57,165 nucleotides of DNA from Halorientalis sp. (GTDB lineage Archaea; Halobacteriota; Halobacteria; Halobacteriales; Haloarculaceae): NCBI RefSeq assembly GCF_028275115.1, contig NZ_JAQCNH010000107.1:1-57165 (forward strand), read 5' to 3'. Both the position numbers and the translations under genes were made by a program. Shown here piece by piece: positions 15,267-24,363 of the stretch. Under the pieces are notes generated by a model. It was not told the DNA's origin, did not search any database, and was given only the letters and a program-made list of their open reading frames with translations. The number at the start of each line of letters is the position of its first letter. The stretch's first letter is position 1.

Positions 15267-18185
15267 TCACCGCGGCAGCGTGATCGCGACCGTCGTCCCG
15301 TCCGGGCCGCTTTCTTCGAGGGTCAGGTCACCGCTGTGTTTGTCGACGACCCAGCGCACGAGCCATAGCCCGAGGCCCTGCGTGTGCTGGAGTTGCGTAA
15401 TCTCCTGCTCGCCAGCCACCACGTCCCACTCCGACTCGGGGAGCCCGGGGCCGTCGTCGCTGACCCGAATGGTGGTGGTGTCCGGCTCCGGTCCGTCGGT
15501 CAACTCGACCGTGACGCTGGTGTCGTCGGTCCCGTGTTCCACCGCGTTCTCCACGAGTTCCTCAAGGCCGACCAGCAGGTGGTGGCTGAACGTCACGGTG
15601 CCGTCGGTCCCGATGGACACGTCGGCTCCGGGGTAGTCGTCGAGGACGTCCTCCCGGATATCCCGCCTCACCGCCGAGACGGGGACGGATTCGACTTCCG
15701 CGCCGTCCATCCGGAGGACGCGCTGGATCGTACGGGCGGTGTCGGAGGCGTCGACCAGCGACGAACTCGCATCGAAGATCCGCCGAGCGAACTCGTCGAT
15801 CTGGTCGGGTGTGTCCGTCTGCAGTAGCGTCTCGGCGTACCCCTGGATGACGGTGGTTTCGTTGCGGAGGTTGTGCCGGAGCAGACGGTGGAGGACTTGG
15901 AGGTGGGTTTCGCGCCGAGCCAGGTCGGTCACGTCCGTCAGGACGACGAACGCCCGCTGTCCGTCCGAACTCTCGTACGGCACCGTCTTCAGGATGTACT
16001 GCTTGCGCTCCGTGCCGGTCTGCGTGGTCACTTCGGTCTCGATGCTCGCTCCCGGTTCCGTGACGGGTTCGATGGCCGCTGCGATGCCGTCGGGCAGGGC
16101 CGTCCGTACCTGGGTCAGCGAGCGGTCGGTGAGGTAGCGCTCCGTCTCGTCGCAGAGGGCGGCGAAAGCCGCGTTGGCTCGACTGACGACCGCACCGTCG
16201 CTGTACTCCACGTCGGCGACCGGGTCGGACAGCGTCTTGAACAGCTCGGTGAACCGCTGCCGGTTGCGCGAGGCGGCCTGCTGTGCCGACCGTAGCGCGG
16301 AGATGTCCTTGACTGTGCCGACGATGCCGTCTCCGTACGGGCTGGAGAAACAGGCCGTCCGAATCCGACTGGGGAGTCGGTCGCCGCTGCGGCTCCGGAG
16401 CTCCGTCTCCACGTCCGCCGGTCGAGCCATGCCAGCAACCTCCGCGGCGACCATCTCCGGAACGAACTCCGCGATGTCGTGGCCGGGCAGGGTCTCGCGG
16501 TCGTATCCGACCGCGGCCGCGAACTGGTCGGTTGCGAGCGTAATTGTCCCGTCGGAGTCGAGCGTAAACAGTTTGTCCTCGGCGGCCTCGACGGCGGCCT
16601 CGTACCGCATGAGCTCCTCCTCACGGGTGACCATCTCGAAGGCCGCGGCGGCGGTCTCGGCCAGCAGTTCCACCAACTGGAGCTCGTCGTCGGTGAACCC
16701 CTCGTCGTTGCAGGTACCGAAACTGACCGTGCGCCGGTCGCCGATGGGGCAGTAACCGGCGATATCGACACCGCCGCGGTCCCGGTCGTCGAACGCACGC
16801 AGGTCCTCGCGGACGACGAGCCGGTCTTCGGTGTAGGCGGTGCCGAGTGGCCCCTCCTCGGGGTCGTAGGTGGGCCGCTCGCCCATTACGTCAGCCAACC
16901 CGTCCGTGGTGGCCACGGGGACCAGCCGGTCGGTTTCGGCGTCGAGTTTCCGGACGGCCGTGAGGTCGAACTCGAAGACGTCCTCGATGGTCTCGACGAC
17001 CAGCTGTGCCACCTCGTCGGTCGTGGTCGCGGCCATCATGTCCTGCGTGCTTTCGAGGATGCCGCTGAGGATGTTCTGCCGGCGGCGCTGGCGACTGATG
17101 TCCCGGAGGGTCCCGACGGTGCCGGTGAGTTCCCCGTCGTCGGAGAGCGGGCGTAGGGTCATCCGGTCGGTCGCCGGGATGCGGCTGCCGTCCGCGGTGA
17201 CCAACTCCACGTCGAGTTTGGCGATTGGCATCCCGTCATCGTCGGCCTGCTCCCGGAGCAGGGCTCGGAGCGCGTCCTCGGCCTCCGTGACCGTCCCCTC
17301 GTCTTTGATGATGTGCACCGACGAGCCGATCAACGCCTCGCGGTCGTAACCCGTCATCTCACAGAGCGCGTCGTTAACGAAGACGAACCGCCCCGCCGGA
17401 TCGAGGATGTAGACGGCGTCGCCGACGGTCTTGACGAGGTGTTCGTAGCGTGCCTGCTGGGTTTCGCGCTGTTTGCGCTCCGTAATCTCCCGGCCGTACA
17501 GCGACAGCCCCTCAGCCGAGGGGTACGCGGTCACCTCGAACCACTGTTCGGACGTCGCAGTCCGGAACTCGGTCGTGACCGTCGCCCCCTCGTCCATCGC
17601 CCGTTCGAGCGCCGGCCGCAACTCCTCGGCTACCGCCGGCGAAACGTGGTCCCAGTATCGGTTGCCACGAACGTCGCCGTTCACGTCCTGCAGAACCGAC
17701 GCCATCGCGTTGTTGAGGTAGGTAATACGGAACTCGTCGTCGAGCGCCAGCACACCGTCGCTGATGCGCTGTAGCGCCTGTTCGGGAACGGCCCGTTCGC
17801 CGTCCGTCGTCCCCGCGCGCTCGTCCAGCTGGTGGTGGAGTTTTGCCTCCAGCATCTCCCAGCCGTCCGCAGGCTCCCAGTTGAACACGGCCGTCGCGCC
17901 GCGCTCGATTCCGGTCGTCACTACCTCCGTCGCCGTCGTAACCCAGATTGCGGGCTGCTCTGTCAGCCCGCCGCGTTCCGGAACCGTATCGGTGAACACC
18001 AGTGTCAACCGCTCGCCGTCCGACTGGGGAGCCCCCCCGTCGAGCGGTCCGACCGTGCCGACCGACAGCGACGACAACGACCGGAGTCCACGCTGTAACT
18101 CCTCGGATGCCACTGGGTACCCCTCGTCGTAGTACGCGACAGCTTCCGGGAGTTTCTCGAGTGCAACTGACTCCGGGATTGTCAT
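15267..18185 (-). CDS. Large multi-PAS/GAF sensor histidine kinase
   Basis: 972 aa from ATG 18185 (MTIPESVALEKLPEA); an in-frame ATG at 18212 adds nine. In order: an N-terminal alpha/beta region of about 125 residues; a PAS domain (ISDGVLALDDEFRITYLNNAM); a second PAS (VGDAVYILDPAGRFVFVNDALCEMTGYDRE); a GAF domain (from about 400, ESTQDMMAATTTDEVAQLV); a third PAS (LFTLDSDGTITLATDQFAAAVGYDRE); a fourth PAS; then H-box HRLLRHNLRNETTVIQGY and an ATPase domain with DDGPGLP and GLGLWLV. Cytoplasmic. The RHNLRNE box is typical of Bat-like haloarchaeal kinases. No cognate output gene is adjacent. Confidence 0.92.
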   Translation of the reverse strand: MTIPESVALEKLPEAVAYYDEGYPVASEELQRGLRSLSSLSVGTVGPLDGGAPQSDGERLTLVFTDTVPERGGLTEQPAIWVTTATEVVTTGIERGATAVFNWEPADGWEMLEAKLHHQLDERAGTTDGERAVPEQALQRISDGVLALDDEFRITYLNNAMASVLQDVNGDVRGNRYWDHVSPAVAEELRPALERAMDEGATVTTEFRTATSEQWFEVTAYPSAEGLSLYGREITERKQRETQQARYEHLVKTVGDAVYILDPAGRFVFVNDALCEMTGYDREALIGSSVHIIKDEGTVTEAEDALRALLREQADDDGMPIAKLDVELVTADGSRIPATDRMTLRPLSDDGELTGTVGTLRDISRQRRRQNILSGILESTQDMMAATTTDEVAQLVVETIEDVFEFDLTAVRKLDAETDRLVPVATTDGLADVMGERPTYDPEEGPLGTAYTEDRLVVREDLRAFDDRDRGGVDIAGYCPIGDRRTVSFGTCNDEGFTDDELQLVELLAETAAAAFEMVTREEELMRYEAAVEAAEDKLFTLDSDGTITLATDQFAAAVGYDRETLPGHDIAEFVPEMVAAEVAGMARPADVETELRSRSGDRLPSRIRTACFSSPYGDGIVGTVKDISALRSAQQAASRNRQRFTELFKTLSDPVADVEYSDGAVVSRANAAFAALCDETERYLTDRSLTQVRTALPDGIAAAIEPVTEPGASIETEVTTQTGTERKQYILKTVPYESSDGQRAFVVLTDVTDLARRETHLQVLHRLLRHNLRNETTVIQGYAETLLQTDTPDQIDEFARRIFDASSSLVDASDTARTIQRVLRMDGAEVESVPVSAVRRDIREDVLDDYPGADVSIGTDGTVTFSHHLLVGLEELVENAVEHGTDDTSVTVELTDGPEPDTTTIRVSDDGPGLPESEWDVVAGEQEITQLQHTQGLGLWLVRWVVDKHSGDLTLEESGPDGTTVAITLPR

Positions 18186-18376
18186 TATCGAAAAGTAGAG
18201 CTCAGTACACATGAGCGTTCTCTAATGTTACCACAATTGATATCGATAGCCGCCGCCGGCACGGACGACGAACGGACCAGTGACCGACGTGGCAGGGGCG
18301 GTGTGGCTGGACGCCGCTGCGTGGCCCCGACCGGCTGTGGGGGTAACTTTTTGTATTCCCTGAATAATCTCTGGAT

Positions 18377-18838
18377 ATGACTGACAGCGCAATCAGGGAG
18401 CAACGTGCCGTCGACGCCCTCGTCGACGCGGGTGAACGGACACTACACGTGGGCCGAGACCGCCCGATACGCATCAGCACGGGCCATCGAATCCGCCACC
18501 ACGACGGAAGGTGTTCGCGGCCACACGGCCACAACTACGAGATCAACGTCGCCGTCACCGGCGAGTTGACCGAGGAGGGCTGGGTCGTCGACAAGGGCGA
18601 TATTACCACGATAATCGACGAGTGGGACCATCGCTTCCTCGTCGAGCGGGGCGACCCCCTGGTCGCGGCTTTCGAGGAGAGCGGCGACGGCGACGCACTC
18701 GTCGTCCTCGACCACCCGCCGACGGCCGAGGTGATGAGTCTGGTCCTCGAACGGCGACTCGAGTCGCGGCTCCCCGATACGGTCTCGGACGTGGCCGTCG
18801 AGGTGGCCGAGACCGCCGAACTCTGTGCCAGTTACTGA
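18377..18838 (+). CDS. queD: 6-carboxytetrahydropterin synthase QueD
   Basis: Converts 7,8-dihydroneopterin triphosphate to 6-carboxy-tetrahydropterin, an early step towards preQ0 and archaeosine. 153 aa with the zinc-binding histidines in STGHRIRHHDGRCSRPHGHNY, the Cys of this segment as likely catalytic residue, then DKGDITTIIDEWDHRFLVE and PPTAEVMSLVLERRL. The family normally has about 120-150 residues. The stop overlaps the start of queE (TGATG) and queC follows, so the three form an operon. A T-rich promoter element lies near 18349. Confidence 0.95.
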   Translation: MTDSAIREQRAVDALVDAGERTLHVGRDRPIRISTGHRIRHHDGRCSRPHGHNYEINVAVTGELTEEGWVVDKGDITTIIDEWDHRFLVERGDPLVAAFEESGDGDALVVLDHPPTAEVMSLVLERRLESRLPDTVSDVAVEVAETAELCASY

Positions 18839-19641
18839 TGCCGGTCGATGCCGACCCCGACGACCTGGGTGGTGCGGGCGTCGCCGACACCGAGGATGCC
18901 CTCCCGATCAACGAACTGTTTCACTCGCTGCAGGGCGAGGGCCGCCTCGCGGGCGTCCCGTCCGTGTTCGTCCGAACCAGCGGCTGCAACCTTCGGTGCT
19001 GGTTCTGTGACTCGTACCGTACCTCCTGGGAACCGGCCCACGCCTGGCTCGACCTCACCGAGGTCGTCGCCGAGATCGAGCGTCACGACGCCGACCACGT
19101 CGTCCTCACTGGCGGTGAACCGCTCGTGCACGACGAATCGGTGCCGCTGCTCGAACGGCTCGACGCGGCGGGCTATCACACCACCGTCGAGACCAACGGT
19201 ACAATCCACCGTGACGCCCCAATCGACCTCGCCAGCGTCAGCCCGAAACTGTCGAGCAGTACCCCATCGGCCGACCTGGTCGCAGACGGAACCCCCCGCT
19301 CCGACGGCAAATCGGTCGACTCCGCGGCCGCCGAGCGCCACGAGGCCGAGCGGCTCGACCTGAACGCGCTGGCCCGACTGGTCGAGGACTACGACACACA
19401 GCTCAAGTTCGTCGTCACCGGCCCCGACGACCTGCCCGAGATCGACCGGCTGGTCGAACGCGTCCGCGACGCCGCGAGCGCCACCGTCGCCGACGCCGAC
19501 GTCCTGCTGATGCCCGAGGGCACGACTCGAGAAGCACTGGACGCGACCCGCGAGACCGTCGCCGAACTGGCGCTCGACCGAGGCTACCGATACACGCCGC
19601 GGCTCCACGTCGACCTGTGGAACGACGCGCCCGGCACCTGA
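18838..19641 (+). CDS. queE: 7-carboxy-7-deazaguanine synthase QueE
   Basis: Radical-SAM enzyme that makes 7-carboxy-7-deazaguanine from the QueD product. 267 aa, starting at the ATG that overlaps the queD stop. Shows INELFHSLQGEGRLAGVPS, the cluster-binding CNLRCWFC (CX3CX2C), VLTGGEPLVHDE and VETNGTI. A short insertion (about residues 140-175, rich in Ser, Asp and Ala) separates PKLSSS from the last third, as often happens in haloarchaeal homologues. Works between QueD and QueC. Confidence 0.95.
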   Translation: MPVDADPDDLGGAGVADTEDALPINELFHSLQGEGRLAGVPSVFVRTSGCNLRCWFCDSYRTSWEPAHAWLDLTEVVAEIERHDADHVVLTGGEPLVHDESVPLLERLDAAGYHTTVETNGTIHRDAPIDLASVSPKLSSSTPSADLVADGTPRSDGKSVDSAAAERHEAERLDLNALARLVEDYDTQLKFVVTGPDDLPEIDRLVERVRDAASATVADADVLLMPEGTTREALDATRETVAELALDRGYRYTPRLHVDLWNDAPGT

Positions 19642-19669
19642 CCACGACCCGAGACACGAGTCCCGAGCC

Positions 19670-20392
19670 ATGACCCGACAGACAGACTCCGAGGACGCAT
19701 CGACCGACCGCCGCGCCGTAATCCTCGTCTCCGGTGGGATGGACAGCGCCACCGCAGTCTACGAGGCCATCGACCGCGGTTACGACCCATACCTGCTGCA
19801 CACCTCTTATGGCCAGGAGACCGAGGCCAAGGAACGTGCGTGTGCCGAGGCCCTCGCCGAGGAAATCGGGACCCCGAACTTCCTCCACGTCGAGACGGGC
19901 CACCTCGCAGCCATCGGCGCCTCCAGCCTCACCGACGACGGAATCGACGTTGAGGACGCCGACCCCGACAGCGACGAAATTCCGGCCTCGTACGTCCCAT
20001 TCCGTAACTCGAACCTGCTCTCGATGGCCGTCTCCTACGCCGAAGCCAACGACTGTGCGGCCGTGTTCATCGGCGCCCACAGCGAGGATTTCTCCGGCTA
20101 TCCCGACTGCCGGCCCGCCTTCTTCGATGCCTTTCAATCCGTCATCGACGCCGGCACGAAACCCGGCACCGACATCGAACTCGTCGCGCCGTTCGTCGAG
20201 TGGTCGAAAACGGACATCGCCGAGCGCGGCCTCGAACTGGACGTGCCTTACGAGTTGACTTGGAGCTGTTACCGCGACGAAACACCGGCCTGTGGCACCT
20301 GCGACGCCTGTGCGTTCCGATTGGAGGCCTTCCAGAACTGCGCGGTCCGCGACCCGATAGACTACGCCGAACGGCCAGCGTACGCCGACTGA
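19670..20392 (+). CDS. queC: 7-cyano-7-deazaguanine (preQ0) synthase QueC
   Basis: ATP-dependent conversion of 7-carboxy-7-deazaguanine to preQ0, which TGT inserts into tRNA as the archaeosine precursor. 240 aa with the PP-loop VSGGMDSATAVYEA at about 16-29, YVPFRNSNLLSMA in the middle, and four zinc cysteines in CYRDETPACGTCDACAFR. Follows queE by 28 bases. The downstream archaeosine genes (tgtA, arcS) are not in this window. Confidence 0.95.
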   Translation: MTRQTDSEDASTDRRAVILVSGGMDSATAVYEAIDRGYDPYLLHTSYGQETEAKERACAEALAEEIGTPNFLHVETGHLAAIGASSLTDDGIDVEDADPDSDEIPASYVPFRNSNLLSMAVSYAEANDCAAVFIGAHSEDFSGYPDCRPAFFDAFQSVIDAGTKPGTDIELVAPFVEWSKTDIAERGLELDVPYELTWSCYRDETPACGTCDACAFRLEAFQNCAVRDPIDYAERPAYAD

Positions 20393-20409
20393 GCGGCTGG
20401 ACAGGCGCG

Positions 20410-20465
20410 ACCGGTCACACACTATCCGCTCGCGACCCGGCCTCGCCGTGTAAGCGAGCGGTAAC
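20410..20465. promoter_or_regulatory. Possible regulatory region with motifs shared with 24124-24155
   Basis: ACCGGTCACACA (20410-20421), CGCCGTGTAA (20444-20453) and GCGGTAAC (20458-20465) all recur in the intergenic region upstream of 24191, some in reverse orientation. A TATA-like TTTATG at 20494-20499 then lies 26 bases before the ATG at 20525. Confidence 0.35.
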
Positions 20466-20524
20466 TACAATCGCTGTTTGTCCCTCGAGGACGTTTATGC
20501 GACCGCCGTGTGAGAGTCCACACG

Positions 20525-20719
20525 ATGCCGCCGCCCCTCCATCCCACGTTCCGTGCCCTCCCGCTGTCCGCGCTCGACGTCGCCGTGGCGGCCGCAGTCT
20601 ACGAGTTCTTCAGCCCCGCGATCGGCCTCTTACTCGGGGTCGTCGGCGCGCTCGTGTTCGGCTGCGTCCTCGTCCGTCTCTACCGTGTCGCCGCCAGGCG
20701 CGTCCCACTCCGGCACTGA
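20525..20719 (+). CDS. Small two-helix membrane protein
   Basis: 64 aa, ATG 20525 (MPPPLHPTFRALPL). Two hydrophobic stretches, ALDVAVAAAVYEFFSPAIGL and LLGVVGALVFGCVLVRLY, end in a basic tail (RVAARRVPLRH), so the C-terminus should be inside. TATA-like TTTATG 26 bases upstream suggests a leaderless transcript. Unknown function. It converges with the spermidine-synthase-like gene. Confidence 0.6.
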   Translation: MPPPLHPTFRALPLSALDVAVAAAVYEFFSPAIGLLLGVVGALVFGCVLVRLYRVAARRVPLRH

Positions 20720-20720
20720 G

Positions 20721-22328
20721 TCAGCCCGCACCCGCCGTCGCGTTCCCGCTCGGTCCGGTCTGTGAGACCACGTATCGCCGTCCGGCCATCGGCTCCAGTA
20801 GCGCGTCGACCGGCGCTCTGTCGTCGGTGAGAACCGGGACGCCGCCGGTCTCGACGTCGGCCTGATAGTTGGTCAACTCCCTCGAGAGCCCGATTCCGAT
20901 GTCCCGCCGCTCGTCACGCGCTTCGAGTCGGGTCTGGCTGACCCGCTGGTCGGATTTGGTCGCGACCACTTCGATGTTCTGGACGACCGACCCGCCGCTC
21001 GTCGGGAAACTGTACACCTGCGGGTACACCCGGCTCAACGTCTTGTACTCCGCCCGGTAGAACTGCGAGGCCGGCCCCGTCGGCGCGGAGATCAGGTTCG
21101 CCAGGAGGATGCCGTCCTCGTCGAGTCGATCCGCGGTCAACTGCATGAACTCTCTGGTCGTCAGCTGAAAGGGCACCTTGTCTTTCTTGTAGGCGTCCAG
21201 CACGATCAGGTCGTAAGTCTCGTCGGTGGTCCGGAGGAACTCCCGGCCCTCGGCGTTGTAGACGTTGAGGTTCGGTCCCGCTTCGACGCCGAAATGTCTC
21301 TCCGCGACGCGGATCACCTCCGGGTCGATCTCGACCACGTCGACGGTGGCGTTGTAGTCGTTCACGAACCGCTTCGGGCCGGTGAACCCGCCCCCGCCGA
21401 TGAACAGAACTCGGTCGACGTCGCCCGAGCGGTGCGGTGCGGTCGTACTCTCGTTTGTCCAGTCTGCCAGCAGGAACGGGAGGTGAAAGTAGCGTGTGTA
21501 CTCGAAGACGTGGCGGTTCCGGTCGTCCAGGTCCATGGCGCTGTGGGGCTGGCCGTCGAGGTAGAGCGTCCGCGTGTCGCCCAGGTCCGCGACGACGAGT
21601 TCCTGATACGGCGTCTGGGTCTGGTGGACGACTTCACCGCGAACGGAGTAGCCCGCCGAGGGGACGGCGACCGCGCCGACGAGCAACGCGCCGACGACGA
21701 CCGTCGCCAGCACCGTCCGCCGCGGGAACGTCGGCGCGAGAATCGCGAGCGACGTGCCCACGAGTAAGAGCCCGAACACCAGCCCGATCAGCGGCACCGA
21801 CAGCGAGGGGATTAGCAGGAACGTCGCGCCGAAGGCACCGACGATGCTGCCGATGGTTCCGACCGCGTAGACGTAGCCCGAGGCCGCCCCCGTACTCTCC
21901 TTTCTCGAGAGTTCCGCGCCGTACGGGCTGATGAAGCCGAGCAGGTAGGTCGGCGGCCCGAACAGGATCGTCACCGCAGGCAGGGATGCAAACCGGGGCG
22001 GCAGCGGAAACCCGGAGAGGCCAGCCAGCAACATGTCGCCAGCCAAGATGAGGACGGCGACGAACCCACCCGTCGCGAGCAACACCCGGACCAGCCGTTC
22101 CTCGGTAGCTCGCTGACTGGCTCGTTTGCCGCCCTGGTAGTAGCCCAGGCTCAGCGCAGCCAGGAACACCCCGATGATCGACCCCCACGTGTAGATGCTA
22201 CTCCCGAACTGGGGGGCCACCATCCGGCCCGCCAGAATTTCGAGGCCCATGCTGACGACGCCGGAGACGAACACCGCGAGTTCGGGACTAGATACCTGTT
22301 CCGAGAATCGCCGAGACAACGCACTCAT
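20721..22328 (-). CDS. Membrane-anchored spermidine-synthase-like protein
   Basis: 535 aa. Residues 1-220 hold about seven hydrophobic helices (SGVVSMGLEILAGRMVAPQFG, GSIIGVFLAALSLGYYQGG and others). A Rossmann aminopropyltransferase-like domain follows: VLFIGGGGFTGPKRF, VDVVEIDPEVIRVAERHF, LIVLDAYKKDKVPFQLTTREF and GILLANLIS. DAY-x5-VPF-x-LTT-x-EF is close to spermidine synthase, and the gene order lacks any S-adenosylmethionine decarboxylase. Such fused proteins are common in haloarchaea, but their substrate is not established, so polyamine synthesis should not be assumed. Confidence 0.85.
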   Translation of the reverse strand: MSALSRRFSEQVSSPELAVFVSGVVSMGLEILAGRMVAPQFGSSIYTWGSIIGVFLAALSLGYYQGGKRASQRATEERLVRVLLATGGFVAVLILAGDMLLAGLSGFPLPPRFASLPAVTILFGPPTYLLGFISPYGAELSRKESTGAASGYVYAVGTIGSIVGAFGATFLLIPSLSVPLIGLVFGLLLVGTSLAILAPTFPRRTVLATVVVGALLVGAVAVPSAGYSVRGEVVHQTQTPYQELVVADLGDTRTLYLDGQPHSAMDLDDRNRHVFEYTRYFHLPFLLADWTNESTTAPHRSGDVDRVLFIGGGGFTGPKRFVNDYNATVDVVEIDPEVIRVAERHFGVEAGPNLNVYNAEGREFLRTTDETYDLIVLDAYKKDKVPFQLTTREFMQLTADRLDEDGILLANLISAPTGPASQFYRAEYKTLSRVYPQVYSFPTSGGSVVQNIEVVATKSDQRVSQTRLEARDERRDIGIGLSRELTNYQADVETGGVPVLTDDRAPVDALLEPMAGRRYVVSQTGPSGNATAGAG

Positions 22329-22406
22329 TCTCGTTTCCTACGACCGGTAGCGTCTAAAGTTGCGTGGACGGCCCGCTGGTTCGTCGGACGTCCCGCGAGC
22401 GGGACC

Positions 22407-22775
22407 TCACTCCCGCGGCGGACCACCCTCCGTCAGCACCCGCCGGTACACGAGATATCGGTGGGCCCCGTACGCACAGGTGACGAGCCCTATCGCGGCG
22501 ATCATCTGCGCGTAGTAGCCGCCGCGGAAGGCGAGCAGGTACGCGCCCAGCGCCAGCGCGAACAGGCCGATCCTGAACACCGCCACCAGCCCGAGATAGC
22601 CGCTTTCGACGGCGGCGACGACCTCTGCGTCCCGACCGTAGGCGCGCTCGAAACCGGCATCGGTGCGCGCCCGTCGGCCGGTCTCTTCGGGTGCCGGCTC
22701 CGTGTACGCGGGGAACGGGTCGACGTACTCCGGGAACGGTGGGTCGGGTTCGTCCGGCCACGATTCACCGAGCAT
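22407..22775 (-). CDS. Small membrane protein, two C-terminal helices
   Basis: 122 aa from ATG 22775 (MLGESWPDEPDPPFPEYVDPF). The first half is acidic, proline-rich and disordered; the second has two hydrophobic segments, VAVFRIGLFALALGAYLLAF and YYAQMIAAIGLVTCAYGAH. No recognised family. It lies 31 bases downstream of the MFS gene on the same strand, so may be cotranscribed with it. Confidence 0.65.
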   Translation of the reverse strand: MLGESWPDEPDPPFPEYVDPFPAYTEPAPEETGRRARTDAGFERAYGRDAEVVAAVESGYLGLVAVFRIGLFALALGAYLLAFRGGYYAQMIAAIGLVTCAYGAHRYLVYRRVLTEGGPPRE

Positions 22776-22806
22776 ACCACGACTATGCGGGCCGCGGGTA
22801 TAGATG

Positions 22807-24051
22807 TCACGCAGGCGGCGTTGTTCGACGTGCCCGGAGCAGGCCGCGGGCCAGCAGGCCCGCACTGGCGAGCAGGCAGACCGCGAGGCCGGCGAAGGCA
22901 ACGGCGTAGTCGGCTGCGGCTGCGACCGACCCCATATAAACTGGGCCCAGTGCCCCGACGCCGAGAAAGAGCGCTCGGGCGGCCCCGAGGTCGCCGCCGG
23001 TGTTGTCGTCGGGCGCGGCGTCGAGCAGGACGGCGTCGGCGACCGGGAACAGCGTCTTATACCCCAGCGCGAACAGGGCGATGGCGCCGACGACGACCCA
23101 CAGCGTCGACGCGAGGACGACGCCGGAAAGCGCCACGACGGCAAGCGAGAGGCCGGCGACTCCGACCGCCCGTCGGGGCACCCGGTCGGAGACCAGCCCC
23201 GCCAGTGGTTTCGCCCACACGCCGACGACGAACACGACCGCGAACAACGCCGCCGCCAGCGACTCGCTCATGCCCTTCCCTTGTGCGAGGTACGTCGGTA
23301 GGAAGTTGACCCACGCACCGACCACAAAAAAGAACAGGGCGAACGCGACGAGGGCCTCCCGCTGGGCGCTGGTCGTCGAGAGCCGCCTGACGGTCTCTCC
23401 GACTCCGAACTCCACCCGACCCAGCTCGTACCCGTCGCGGTTCCAGCGGACGTAGACCGCGCCGAGCAGAAAGAGGGCTGCAGCCACCGGAAGGAACGGT
23501 GCCCGCCAGGAGAGTCCGGGAAGCGTCGGAACGACCCCCCTGGCGGGCCCCAGGTCGGCGGCTGCGGTCCCGGTGACGACCAGCGCCGCCACCGAGGCGA
23601 GGACGCCGCCCGCGTCGGTCCCGGCGGCGTACAGCCCGAGCGCCTGCCCGCGGCGCTCGACGAACAGGTCCGACAGTAGCGCTCGTGATGGGACGGCGTA
23701 CAGGCCCTTTCCGACTCCAAGCAGGAGCGCGCCGCCGACGAACAGCAGGGGCGAGACGGCGCTGGCGAACAACAGGAAGCCGAGCGTCAGCGCGGCCAGA
23801 CCGGGGACGATCAGCGCGGCCCGCGAGAACCGGTCCGAGAGGCGGCCGCTGGGGTACTGGATAATCGCGTAGACCGCCTGAAACCCCCCGAGGACGAACC
23901 CGGCGGTCACCGTCGTAATGCCCAGGTCGCCGATGATGGCGGGCAAAAGCGGCGAGAGCAGGAAGCGGCCGAGCTGGAGGACTGCCCACGCCAGCGCGAG
24001 ACTGCCGAGCATCCGACCGCCGTAGCCGGTCAAGAGCGACTCGTCCGTCAC
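22807..24051 (-). CDS. Major facilitator superfamily transporter
   Basis: 414 aa from GTG 24051 (VTDESLLTGYGGRML); a GTG at 24087 would add 12 polar residues. Twelve hydrophobic helices. The loop between helices 2 and 3 has the MFS motif-A-like YPSGRLSDRFSR, and LAGLVSDRVPRRA is its half-repeat in the second half. Substrate cannot be read from the sequence; the fold class is that of drug or metabolite/proton antiporters. The AAAAGG stretch at 24074-24079 (minus strand) is a possible TATA for the shorter start. A small zinc-protein gene lies divergent at 24191. Confidence 0.88.
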   Translation of the reverse strand: MTDESLLTGYGGRMLGSLALAWAVLQLGRFLLSPLLPAIIGDLGITTVTAGFVLGGFQAVYAIIQYPSGRLSDRFSRAALIVPGLAALTLGFLLFASAVSPLLFVGGALLLGVGKGLYAVPSRALLSDLFVERRGQALGLYAAGTDAGGVLASVAALVVTGTAAADLGPARGVVPTLPGLSWRAPFLPVAAALFLLGAVYVRWNRDGYELGRVEFGVGETVRRLSTTSAQREALVAFALFFFVVGAWVNFLPTYLAQGKGMSESLAAALFAVVFVVGVWAKPLAGLVSDRVPRRAVGVAGLSLAVVALSGVVLASTLWVVVGAIALFALGYKTLFPVADAVLLDAAPDDNTGGDLGAARALFLGVGALGPVYMGSVAAAADYAVAFAGLAVCLLASAGLLARGLLRARRTTPPA

Positions 24052-24123
24052 GTCAATCCGTGCGCCCCGGACCCTTTTGGATGACACGACTCCCGGCCGA
24101 CCGCGGCCCTACGTTGCGGCCAC

Positions 24124-24155
24124 GTTACCGCCGTGTAACCCGGTGTGTGACCGGT
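24124..24155. promoter_or_regulatory. Inverted repeats between MFS gene and small Cys-protein gene
   Basis: GTTAC-N6-GTAAC (24124-24139) is followed by CCGGT-GTGTG-ACCGG (24140-24154). TGTGTGACCGGT (24144-24155) is the reverse complement of the 12-mer at 20410-20421, and CGCCGTGTAA occurs at both sites. Candidate operator for the divergent genes. Confidence 0.4.
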
Positions 24156-24190
24156 TAGCGTCTACTTTTATGTCTCACGCCCCTTTCTCT

Positions 24191-24313
24191 ATGTACACCA
24201 TGTCCGAACAGCACTGTCTCGTCTGCCGGACGGATTACCGCGACGCCGACCGCCGCATCGCACGAAAACTCCTCTGTGAACGCGGCTTCCAGAACGCCTG
24301 CGAACGTCTGTAA
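24191..24313 (+). CDS. Very small Cys-rich protein
   Basis: 40 aa (37 if the ATG at 24200 is used), reading MYTMSEQHCLVCRTDYRDAD and ending CERGFQNACERL. CLVC plus two later cysteines could hold one zinc. A TATA-like CTTTTATG at 24165-24172 is placed for a leaderless start near 24191. It looks like one of the many haloarchaeal mini zinc-finger proteins (under 60 residues). Exact role unknown. Confidence 0.55.
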   Translation: MYTMSEQHCLVCRTDYRDADRRIARKLLCERGFQNACERL

Positions 24314-24363
24314 CGCGTGCCGCTATCGGTACTTTTCTTGCTCTCGCCACCGTAGCGTAGCGT

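Noticed and set aside
19670..20392. Possible fusion or frameshift between queE and queC
   Set aside because: All three que genes are complete with expected motifs; the 28-base gap is ordinary.
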